NCBI RefSeq assembly: GCF_022758885.1
Contig: NZ_JALEBH010000002.1
Location: 1,007,501 to 1,071,500 of the forward strand
Source: Sphingobium sp. BYY-5
Lineage (GTDB): Bacteria > Pseudomonadota > Alphaproteobacteria > Sphingomonadales > Sphingomonadaceae
Length of the DNA stretch: 64,000 bases
Direction: 5' to 3'
Of this stretch, positions 34,301 through 42,320 are shown one piece after another. The notes under the pieces are model-generated. The model did no database searches. It had not been told where the DNA came from and saw nothing but the letters and a program-made list of their open reading frames with translations. Made by a program: the position numbers and the translations under genes. Each line of letters opens with the position of its first letter. The stretch's first letter is position 1.

Positions 34301-35905
34301 GTGAGGTTAAATCCCATATTGGCATTGGCTTGCGCCTTCAGTCCCATGGCGGCCGTAGCCCAATCAGCGCCCGTGACGATCACCATCACTGCCGACAGCA
34401 CCGGGCCAAAAATCAGTCGCGATATTTTTGGGCAGTTCGCTGAAAACCTAGGGAACGGCATCTATGGCGGTGTCTGGGTCGGAGAGGCTTCGCCGATACC
34501 GAACGTCCGCGGTATCCGGAGCGACGTGGTTCAGGCGCTGCGAGAGTTGAAGGTTCCCAGCGTCCGCTGGCCCGGCGGTTGCTTCGCGGACGAATATCAC
34601 TGGCGCGACGGTGTTGGGCCACGGGACAAGCGAGCGGTAACCGTCAACGGCAGCTGGGGCAACGCGCTCGAAAAGAATGATTTCGGTACCGACGAATTTT
34701 TCGACTTCATCGACCAGATTGGGTCCGAAGCCTATATTTCCGTCAACATGGGGTCGGGCAGCGTCAAGGAGGCTGCGGACTGGCTCGGCTATATGACCGC
34801 CGACCCTAAAACGACGGCGGGAGCGGAACGTGCCGCCAATGGCCATCCAAAGCCCTATCGGGTCAAGTTCCTGGGCATCGGCAACGAAAGCTGGAGCTGT
34901 GGCGGCGCCTACAGCCCCGACTATTATGTCGATGAAATGAAGCGCTACGCCCGCTTCACCCGCAACCTCAACCTCGAACAGCAGGGCACCGACAATCCCG
35001 CAGGCGGTTCGGTGGCCGGTTCCGACCCGATGCAGCGGATCGCCGTCGGTCCGGGCGGGATGGACACGGCCTATACCGATGCGGTGATGAAGGCATGGAA
35101 GAGCCACGACTGGAGCTGGAGCATCGAGGGGCTGTCAATGCACAATTATACCTGGATCAGCTGGCCCCCGCCCTTTTCCAGTATCGACTTTGGCGAGCGG
35201 GAATATGCCATGCTCATCAAGGATACGCTGAAGATGGAGGATATGATCCGGGTCCACGCGGCGGTGATGGACAAATATGACCCGGACAAGAAAGTCCCGC
35301 TGGTCATCGATGAATGGGGCGTTTGGCTCGCAAAGCTACCCGGCAGCAAAGACGGCTTCCTGCACCAGCAAAACTCGATCCGTGACGCCATCATAGCATC
35401 GATCAACCTCAACATGTTCACCCGCCATGCCGATCGGGTGAGGATGACGGCGATCGCCCAGATGGTGAACGTGCTTCAGGCGATGATCCTGACCGACGGC
35501 CCGAAGATGGTGCTTACGCCAACTTACCATCTCTTCAAAATGTATGTGCCATTTCAGAATGCCACGCGATTGCCGATCAGCTTCGACGCCGGCACGTACA
35601 TGTTCGGCGACGTCAGCGTGCCACGCATCGATGCGATCGCGGCGCGCGGTAACGACGGGAAGCTGTGGATCGCTCTCACCAATGTCGATCCCGGCAAGAC
35701 GGCCGACATAGATGTGGAATTAAAGGGTGTTCGGGCTAAGCAGGTTTCAGGCAACGTACTGACCGCTGCACGGGTCGATGCCATCAACAGCTATGAAGAG
35801 CCCGACACCGTCAAACCGCAGCCGATTTCCGCCAAGGTGGTCGGCGGCCGACTGAAAGTGACGCTGCCGCCCAAATCGGTGACCGTGCTCAGTGTTTCCG
35901 AATGA
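34301..35905 (+). CDS. Alpha-L-arabinofuranosidase, GH51
   Basis: 534 residues beginning at GTG 34301 with CGGGAGAGA upstream and a signal peptide (ILALACAFSPMAAVAQS). Catalytic barrel motifs are FAENLGNGIYGGVW, RWPGGCFADEYHWRDGVGP, the acid/base GNESW (E196) and the nucleophile VIDEWGVW (E338). A C-terminal beta-domain ends in LKVTLPPKSVTVLSVS. It removes arabinofuranose from arabinan, arabinoxylan or arabinosylated xyloglucan in the periplasm. It is the first of four same-strand genes for exported polysaccharide-active proteins. Confidence 0.9.
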   Translation: MRLNPILALACAFSPMAAVAQSAPVTITITADSTGPKISRDIFGQFAENLGNGIYGGVWVGEASPIPNVRGIRSDVVQALRELKVPSVRWPGGCFADEYHWRDGVGPRDKRAVTVNGSWGNALEKNDFGTDEFFDFIDQIGSEAYISVNMGSGSVKEAADWLGYMTADPKTTAGAERAANGHPKPYRVKFLGIGNESWSCGGAYSPDYYVDEMKRYARFTRNLNLEQQGTDNPAGGSVAGSDPMQRIAVGPGGMDTAYTDAVMKAWKSHDWSWSIEGLSMHNYTWISWPPPFSSIDFGEREYAMLIKDTLKMEDMIRVHAAVMDKYDPDKKVPLVIDEWGVWLAKLPGSKDGFLHQQNSIRDAIIASINLNMFTRHADRVRMTAIAQMVNVLQAMILTDGPKMVLTPTYHLFKMYVPFQNATRLPISFDAGTYMFGDVSVPRIDAIAARGNDGKLWIALTNVDPGKTADIDVELKGVRAKQVSGNVLTAARVDAINSYEEPDTVKPQPISAKVVGGRLKVTLPPKSVTVLSVSE

Positions 35906-35957
35906 TGGACCTGCCCCTGGATCGAGCGATTGCCTGCATGAAATCGGACCGTGTCGC

Positions 35958-37418
35958 ATGAAAATTATCGTTGCCTGGGCCGCAATTGCATCGGCGACCC
36001 TCCCCGCCGCTCTTCTTGCGGCTTCTCCTACAACCCCGTCCATCGCATCGCCGATGGCGAAGCAGCGCCTCATCGTGCTGAGCGACATAGAAGCGGATCC
36101 TGACGATAGCCAATCCTTCATCCGCCTGTTTCTCTACGCTAACCAGATCGACATAGAGGGGCTGGTCGCGACGACCTCCACCCATATGAAGACGGCGATC
36201 CATCCGGATTCCATCCGGCGGATCATCGAAGCCTATGGCAAGGTGCAGCCTAATCTTATGCTGCACGAGCAGGGATATCCGGCTGCTTCGAAGCTGGCGT
36301 CTCTGGTACGAGACGGGCAACTGGGCTACGGCATGGCCATGGTCGGAAACGGCCACGATACGGCGGGCTCACGCCTCATCGTGGAGGCGATGGCGCGGGA
36401 CGATCCGCGTCCGCTATGGGTGTCGATATGGGGCGGCGCCAACACGCTGGCCCAAGCGCTTCATGGGCTCAAGGCAAGCCGATCGCCGGAAGAGGTCAAG
36501 CGTCTGGTAGCCAGGTTGCGGATCTACACCATCTCGGACCAGGACGACAGCGGCGCCTGGATTCGCAAGACCTTTCCCGATCTCTTCTACATCGTCAGCC
36601 CCGGTGGCTATGGCGCGGGCACATGGACGGGCATTCATGCCCGGATAGACGGCGCAGACAATGACGTCATCTCGAACGACTGGCTGCGCGATCACATTCA
36701 GCAGGACCATGGCCCGCTCGGAGCGGCCTATCCCGACGTCGCCTATGGTATAGAAGGCGATACGCCCGCCTATCTCTCGCTGATCCCGAACGGCCTCAGC
36801 AATGCCGAACGCCCAGACTGGGGGGGATGGGGCGGACGCTACGAACTCTATACGCCTTCCCCTCAGATGACCGATCCATCAGGTTTCACTGGCGGCGTGC
36901 CGATTGAGGTGGAGACACGGCCGATCTGGACGAACGCGACGGACAATTTCACGCCGCTGGTCGACAGGGATGTGGGCCGGGCTAGGGTGCCGGGCGATCG
37001 ATCGTACAAGGATTTCCGCGCGACTCTGTGGCGCTGGCGTACCGAGTTCCAGAACGACTTTGCCGCCCGCATGGACTGGTCGGTCAAGGGCTATGAGGAT
37101 GCCAACCATCCGCCGGTCGCCAGGCTGGCTAGCCCGGCCCGCATGACGGTGAAGGGCGGGCAGCGCTTCGTGCTGAGCGCTGCCGGATCGACCGATCCGG
37201 ATGGCGACAATCTCAGCTACTACTGGTCTCATTACCCTGAGGTCGGCGGCTGGAGCAGCGCGATCGCATCCGGCATCTCGCCCAATATCCATACGGTCGA
37301 TTTCACCGCCCCCAAGGTTGATGCGCCAAGGGATGCGCATTTCATCGTGGCGGTGACGGACAAGGGATCTCCGCCGCTGACGCGTTACGCCAGGGTGGTC
37401 GTCACCATAGAGCCATAG
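35958..37418 (+). CDS. Exported Sde182-like protein (nucleoside-hydrolase-like fold plus Ig-like C-terminus)
   Basis: 486 residues with a signal peptide (IIVAWAAIASATLPAALLAAS). The N-terminal domain has LSDIEADPDDSQSFIRLFLYANQIDIEGLV, the acidic cluster of the DUF1593/PF07632 family, with SIWGGANTLAQAL and ISDQDDSGAWIRKTFPDLFYI. The C-terminal 90 residues form an Ig-like domain (HPPVARLASPARMTVKGGQRFVLSAAGSTDPDGDNLSYYW). One member was described as cellulose-binding; enzymatic activity is unclear. ATG 35958 lies 52 nt after the arabinofuranosidase stop. Its conserved place in such clusters suggests binding or cleaving a glycoside. Confidence 0.8.
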   Translation: MKIIVAWAAIASATLPAALLAASPTTPSIASPMAKQRLIVLSDIEADPDDSQSFIRLFLYANQIDIEGLVATTSTHMKTAIHPDSIRRIIEAYGKVQPNLMLHEQGYPAASKLASLVRDGQLGYGMAMVGNGHDTAGSRLIVEAMARDDPRPLWVSIWGGANTLAQALHGLKASRSPEEVKRLVARLRIYTISDQDDSGAWIRKTFPDLFYIVSPGGYGAGTWTGIHARIDGADNDVISNDWLRDHIQQDHGPLGAAYPDVAYGIEGDTPAYLSLIPNGLSNAERPDWGGWGGRYELYTPSPQMTDPSGFTGGVPIEVETRPIWTNATDNFTPLVDRDVGRARVPGDRSYKDFRATLWRWRTEFQNDFAARMDWSVKGYEDANHPPVARLASPARMTVKGGQRFVLSAAGSTDPDGDNLSYYWSHYPEVGGWSSAIASGISPNIHTVDFTAPKVDAPRDAHFIVAVTDKGSPPLTRYARVVVTIEP

Positions 37419-37511
37419 TCGATAAAACCCGGTTGCAGACGGACCAACGCGGTGCCGCTCGGCAAGATATGTTCACGTAAACACCGGTCCAAACTCACGC
37501 CGGTGCAAAAG

Positions 37512-40463
37512 ATGGAGGGGCGGTTGCGTCCAAAATATCGTTTGTGGCGGTCGGCGGCTCTGCTGGCGATCAGCACCGCATCAATTACAGCAGTCGCATC
37601 GCAGCCGGCTCGGAACACCTCGTCTACTGGCCTTGATGCTCGCGGTCACATGCAAAGCGTCGTGCCGGCCGCAGCGAAGGGTTTTGCCTTCACGCGCCTT
37701 GCCCAGGGGGTGCAGATCCGGGTCGGCGACGTGACCAAGAACCTGATCTTCTACGGTCCTGAAACGCTCCGTGTGAATGCCACGCTCGGTGAAAACTATT
37801 GGACCGCGCCCAGCCTGGCCGTCATCGCCAAGCCGCAGCCCGTCGCTTTCACTGTCTCGCAGACCGCCGACACGCTGACGATCAGGAGCGCAAGACTGCG
37901 CGTCGAGGTCAGCAAGGCGAACGGCGCTCTGCGCTTCTATGACGCCGTTGGGAAACTATATACCGAGGAGAATGCATCCGCGCCGCAGTCGCTGGCAAAG
38001 CGCACCCTATCCGGCGCGCCAACAATGGAGGTCAGCAACAGCTTCACCCTGCGGCCGGACGAAGCGATCTACGGCCTGGGCTTCAACGGCACCGACACCA
38101 GCAATCGCCGGGGTAAAGAACTGCTACTCGTCCAGACCAACGTCGGCATCATCATCCCGGTATTGATGTCCTCCCGCCGCTACGGTGTCTTGTGGGACAG
38201 CTACTCCCAGATGAAATTCAGGGACGACGCCAACGGCGCGTCGATGTGGGCCGAAAGCGCGCCGGGGGGCGTGGACTATTATTTCATGGCGGGGGATACG
38301 CCGGATGCGGTGGTCGCGGCTTATCGCGGCCTGACAGGCCAGGCGCCGATGTACCCCAAGCAGGCGTTCGGCCTCTTCATGAGCAAGGAACGGTATAAGA
38401 CGCAGGCGCAGCTTCTCGATGTCGCCCGCACTTTCCGCAAGGATGGTTTCCCGCTCGATTACATCGTCCAGGACTGGCAATATTGGGGATCGGACAAGGA
38501 CGGTAGCTGGAGCGGGATGACCTGGGATCGAGCCCGCTATCCCGATCCCGCTGGCATGGCGCGCGCCGTGCACGACATGCACATGAAGCTGATGGTGTCC
38601 ATCTGGCCATCGATCGGCAACGATACCGCGCTTGCCAGGGAACTTGATAGCCACGGATTGCGCTTCGAGCCGCTGCACTGGATATCCCGACATGCCCGCG
38701 TCTACGATGCCTACAGCCCGCTTGGTCGACAGATTTATTTCAAGCATATTAAGTCGGGGTTGCTCGACCAAGGCGTCGACGCGCTCTGGATGGATGGCAC
38801 CGAAATCGAAGTGTCAAGCGCGATGTGGAATGCTCAGGACAATATCCGCGACACCAAGGCGTTGGGCAGAAACGCGTTGGGCGACTTTACCCGCTACCTC
38901 AACCCCTATTCGCTGTTGACGACGCAGGGCACCTATGACGGTCAGCGCGCGACGAGCGACAAGCGGGTATTCACGCTCACCCGATCTGGCTGGGCGGGCG
39001 CGCAGCGCACTGCTGCGGCGTCGTGGAGCGGGGACATATTCGCAAGCTGGAAGACGCTCAAACAGCAGGTGGCCGACGGCATCAACGTGACGGTGACCGG
39101 GAATCCCTATTGGACGCAAGACACGGGCGGCTTTTTCGTCGCGGAGTTTCCGGGCGGTGAGAAGAACCCGGCCTGGCGCGAACTGTACGCCCGCTGGCTG
39201 CAATTCTCGGCCTTCAATCCGCTCATGCGGATTCACGGCACCAACGTCGAGCGCGAACCCTATCTGTTCAAAACGATGGATCCGGCCGTCTACGCCTCGC
39301 TGCTCAGGTCCACCCGGCTGCGTTACCGTCTGCTGCCCTATATCTACAGTTTAAGCGCGAAAGTGACGACCGAGAGCTATACTCTGATGCGTCCCTTGAT
39401 GATGGACTTTCCAGACGATCGTGCGACCGACAGGATCGACGACAGCTTCATGTTCGGCCCTTCGATCCTGGTCCATCCCGTGACCCACGCGATGTATAAC
39501 AACCTGCCGCCACCGGCCGCAACAATCCCCGCGGAATATCTGCGCACGCCGGACGGCCAGCCCGGGCTCGCAGGCCAGTATTTCGAGGGCCAGAATTTCG
39601 AAACGCCGAAAAGTCGCTTTCTGGATGTCAGGGTCGATCACACCTGGCCCGATCCACCGCTTGCCGAAATTCCGGCCGGGCTTTCCAGTCTCCAGCATTT
39701 CTCCGCCAAGTGGGAAGGCGCGATCATGGCGCCCGAGGATGGCGAATATGAGATAGGAGTGGAGGGCAATGACGGTTTCCGCCTGAAGCTGGACGGGAAA
39801 ACAGTGGTCGAGGACTGGATCGCAGGTTCCGCCCGCTACAAAAGCACGACCGTCACGCTACGCAAGGGCCAGACCCTCAGGGTCGGGATCGACTATTATC
39901 AGGTGGACGGCAATCGCATGCTCCGCCTCGCTTGGCGTCGGCCGAGCGAGCGAAAGGCGATCAGTGAGCCCGGGGCGGCGATCGACGAGAGGATGGAGAC
40001 TTATCTGCCCGCAGGCGCTGGGTGGTATGATTTCTGGACTAACGCGCGGTTCGAGGGCGGACGCCGGGTGACGCGCCAAGCCCCGCTCGATCTGATCCCG
40101 CTCTATGTGCGCGCCGGATCGATCCTGCCCATGGGGCCGAATGTCCAATATGCGACGCAGGATCCGGGGGCTCCCTATGAGGTTAGGATCTACCCCGGCG
40201 CTGACGCCCGCTTCACGCTTTACGAAGATGACAACGAAACCTACGCCTATGAAAAGGGCGCCAGCGCCACCTACGATCTGGTCTGGAACGATGCGGCCAG
40301 GACTCTGAGCGTCGGCGCGCGTAAAGGCAGCTTCCCCGCAATGACAGCACGCCGCAGCCTCAAGTTGGTGCTTATGGACGGGACAGGAAAGGGGGGCGTG
40401 GACATGCTGCCCGAAACCAGGGTCATGTCCTATACCGGCAAGGCAACGAAGGTGCAGTTCTGA
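37512..40463 (+). CDS. GH31 alpha-xylosidase/alpha-glucosidase with PA14 domain
   Basis: About 983 residues from ATG 37512 (an in-frame ATG 20 codons earlier lacks a signal-like start); signal peptide LLAISTASITAVASQPA. The GH31 barrel has FGLFMSKERYKTQ, IVQDWQYWG, the nucleophile WMDGTE (D428), FTLTRSGWAGAQRTAAASWSGD and VTGNPYWTQDTGGFF. A PA14 domain (GQYFEGQNFE...KWEGAIMAPEDGEYEIGVEGNDGFRLKLDG) is inserted at about 690-820, before the last beta-domain. PA14-bearing members include xyloglucan alpha-xylosidases (CjXyl31A type), so alpha-xylosidase is favoured. Export to the periplasm or surface is likely. The stop overlaps the next ATG (TGATG). Confidence 0.85.
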   Translation: MEGRLRPKYRLWRSAALLAISTASITAVASQPARNTSSTGLDARGHMQSVVPAAAKGFAFTRLAQGVQIRVGDVTKNLIFYGPETLRVNATLGENYWTAPSLAVIAKPQPVAFTVSQTADTLTIRSARLRVEVSKANGALRFYDAVGKLYTEENASAPQSLAKRTLSGAPTMEVSNSFTLRPDEAIYGLGFNGTDTSNRRGKELLLVQTNVGIIIPVLMSSRRYGVLWDSYSQMKFRDDANGASMWAESAPGGVDYYFMAGDTPDAVVAAYRGLTGQAPMYPKQAFGLFMSKERYKTQAQLLDVARTFRKDGFPLDYIVQDWQYWGSDKDGSWSGMTWDRARYPDPAGMARAVHDMHMKLMVSIWPSIGNDTALARELDSHGLRFEPLHWISRHARVYDAYSPLGRQIYFKHIKSGLLDQGVDALWMDGTEIEVSSAMWNAQDNIRDTKALGRNALGDFTRYLNPYSLLTTQGTYDGQRATSDKRVFTLTRSGWAGAQRTAAASWSGDIFASWKTLKQQVADGINVTVTGNPYWTQDTGGFFVAEFPGGEKNPAWRELYARWLQFSAFNPLMRIHGTNVEREPYLFKTMDPAVYASLLRSTRLRYRLLPYIYSLSAKVTTESYTLMRPLMMDFPDDRATDRIDDSFMFGPSILVHPVTHAMYNNLPPPAATIPAEYLRTPDGQPGLAGQYFEGQNFETPKSRFLDVRVDHTWPDPPLAEIPAGLSSLQHFSAKWEGAIMAPEDGEYEIGVEGNDGFRLKLDGKTVVEDWIAGSARYKSTTVTLRKGQTLRVGIDYYQVDGNRMLRLAWRRPSERKAISEPGAAIDERMETYLPAGAGWYDFWTNARFEGGRRVTRQAPLDLIPLYVRAGSILPMGPNVQYATQDPGAPYEVRIYPGADARFTLYEDDNETYAYEKGASATYDLVWNDAARTLSVGARKGSFPAMTARRSLKLVLMDGTGKGGVDMLPETRVMSYTGKATKVQF

Positions 40464-41860
40464 TGAAGGCATTGTTTCGCTCATGGCGACTGGCCGTTCC
40501 CGCGCTTTGCGGCCTCCTCTTGACAGTGCCGGCCATCGCCCAGCCCGGCCCACCCATCATACAGACCCGTTTCACCGCGGATCCCGCGCCCCTGGTGCAT
40601 GATGGCGTCGTCTATCTTTATACCAGTCATGACGAAGACGACGCCACGGGCTTCAAGATGCGCGACTGGCTGCTGTACAGTTCGACCGATATGGTCAACT
40701 GGACCGATCGCGGTACGGTCGCCTCGCTCAAGACCTTCCCCTGGGCAGTGCAAACCAACGATGCCTGGGCGCCGCAAGTGATCGCCCGTGGCGGGAAATT
40801 TTATCTCTACGCGCCGATCAGCGTGGCTGGCTCGCCCAAGAACGTCATCGCCGTGGCCGTCGCAGATAGGCCGGAAGGGCCATTTGTCGATGTGCTCGGC
40901 AAGCCCCTGATCGCTGCTCAAGACGGATTCATTGATCCGACGGTCTGGATCGATGATGACGGGCAAGCTTATCTCTACTGGGGCAATCCTGATCTTTGGT
41001 ACGTCAGGCTCAACAAGGACATGACTTCCTATTCAGGACCGATCACCAAGATCGACCGCATCCTCGATTATCAGGAGGGGCCTTGGTTCTATAAGCGCGA
41101 CAACCGCTACTACATGGCCTTTGCATCGACCTGCTGCTCCGAAGGGATCGGCTATGCGATGAGTGACAAGCCAACTGGACCCTGGACCTACAAGGGCCCG
41201 ATCATGGATCATGATGCGCGCGCGACGGGTAATCATCCCGGCATCATCGATTATAAAGATGGCTCGTATCTGTTTGGTTTTAACTATGAGCTGAACTTTG
41301 CGGTGACGCCTATTCATCATGAACGGCGCTCCGTGACCGTGGCGAAGTTCACCTATAATCCGGACAGCACCATCCCCAACCTACATTGGTGGGATGCAAC
41401 CAGTACGCCGCAACTGGAGACCCTCAATCCCTACCAGCGAGTAGAGGCGGAGACGATCGCTTGGACTTCGCGCATCAGTCGTAATCGCGATCGGTCCTAT
41501 TCCTGGCAGCCGGGGGTCACGACTGCCGGCGCCCCCCGGACGGGCATGCACGTAACCCGGACGCTCGACCGCACCTATATCAAGGTTGCGGGTGTGGATT
41601 TCGGAACTACCGGCCCAAACCGCTTCTTTGCATCCGTTACAAACGGCGTGCCGGGCTCGGCCATGGAACTGCGCCTGGATCGCGTTGATGGGCCCGTCAT
41701 CGGAACGCTTCAAGTTGGCGAAACAGGCGCGGCAGGTCAGTGGACGGAACGCGTAACCCCGATTGAAGGCGCAATTGGCCTCCGCGACCTCTACCTCATT
41801 TTCAAAGGGGACGGAGATCGCGCCCTGTTTGATTTTGATCATTGGCGCTTTGCACGATAA
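40463..41860 (+). CDS. GH43-family exported arabinosidase/xylosidase with CBM6-like tail
   Basis: 465 residues with a signal peptide (LAVPALCGLLLTVPAIAQ). The five-bladed propeller has the catalytic base in TADPAPLVHDG, the pKa-modulating Asp in GFIDPTVWID and the acid in YQEGPWFYKR. The C-terminal 150 residues (LNPYQRVEAETIAWTS... DRTYIKVAGVDFGTTGPNRFFASVTNGVPGSAMELRLD...) match CBM6. The start overlaps the GH31 stop by one base. Together with GH51 and GH31 it would strip arabinose and xylose side chains. There is no regulator or sugar transporter in the group. Confidence 0.87.
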   Translation: MKALFRSWRLAVPALCGLLLTVPAIAQPGPPIIQTRFTADPAPLVHDGVVYLYTSHDEDDATGFKMRDWLLYSSTDMVNWTDRGTVASLKTFPWAVQTNDAWAPQVIARGGKFYLYAPISVAGSPKNVIAVAVADRPEGPFVDVLGKPLIAAQDGFIDPTVWIDDDGQAYLYWGNPDLWYVRLNKDMTSYSGPITKIDRILDYQEGPWFYKRDNRYYMAFASTCCSEGIGYAMSDKPTGPWTYKGPIMDHDARATGNHPGIIDYKDGSYLFGFNYELNFAVTPIHHERRSVTVAKFTYNPDSTIPNLHWWDATSTPQLETLNPYQRVEAETIAWTSRISRNRDRSYSWQPGVTTAGAPRTGMHVTRTLDRTYIKVAGVDFGTTGPNRFFASVTNGVPGSAMELRLDRVDGPVIGTLQVGETGAAGQWTERVTPIEGAIGLRDLYLIFKGDGDRALFDFDHWRFAR

Positions 41861-42320
41861 AGCGGCACCGGGATGTCGGCTAACAGCAAGCTCCAGGCTC
41901 GGCAAAGCGGTTCTACTGCACGGGCAATTCACATGAAGGGCGGGAGTTAGTTGAAACCGTCATCTGAACCGGGCAGACCTAACTGTTTCCAAGATGAGCC
42001 TCTGGGGTCGACCCATGCCGGACGTTCAGCACTGATTTTGCCGTTCCCAGGTGTTGCCCGTCCGCTTTCCCATTCTGGATGCACAAGTCTGGCCGTAAGG
42101 AGAATGGCGGCTTTGCACTCATGCTACAGCTATAGCTGTCATAGCCTGTATTACCGGGAAAGTGGGGTGCCCACAAACCCCGACATTCGCCTGAGCGGCA
42201 TAATGATCAACCCTATAAACTTCAGTAACGGCTTGCACAGAAACAAAAATACACAAAAATCCATTTGACGATATACCATATCATATCAAATCGACCCGCT
42301 ATTCGTTGCGGGGGTAAATT
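41861..42320. other. Intergenic region with a perfect 14-bp palindrome
   Basis: 460 bp between GH43 and the TonB receptor gene. Small frames here show no family. The perfect palindrome ACAGCTATAGCTGT lies at 42126-42139, inside partly matching GCTA/TAGC flanks, and is an operator candidate. The last 80 bp are AT-rich and hold the promoter described separately. Confidence 0.55.
42263..42291 (+). promoter_or_regulatory. Candidate Zur-type operator and promoter before the TonB receptor
   Basis: GATAT-ACC-ATATC (42270-42282) is a short inverted repeat nested between ATTTGA (42263) and TCAAAT (42291). A TTGACG -35-like box begins at 42265. AT-rich dyads of this kind occur at zinc-uptake genes under Zur control, and the downstream gene looks like a zinc receptor. 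Predicted from context only. Confidence 0.4.
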
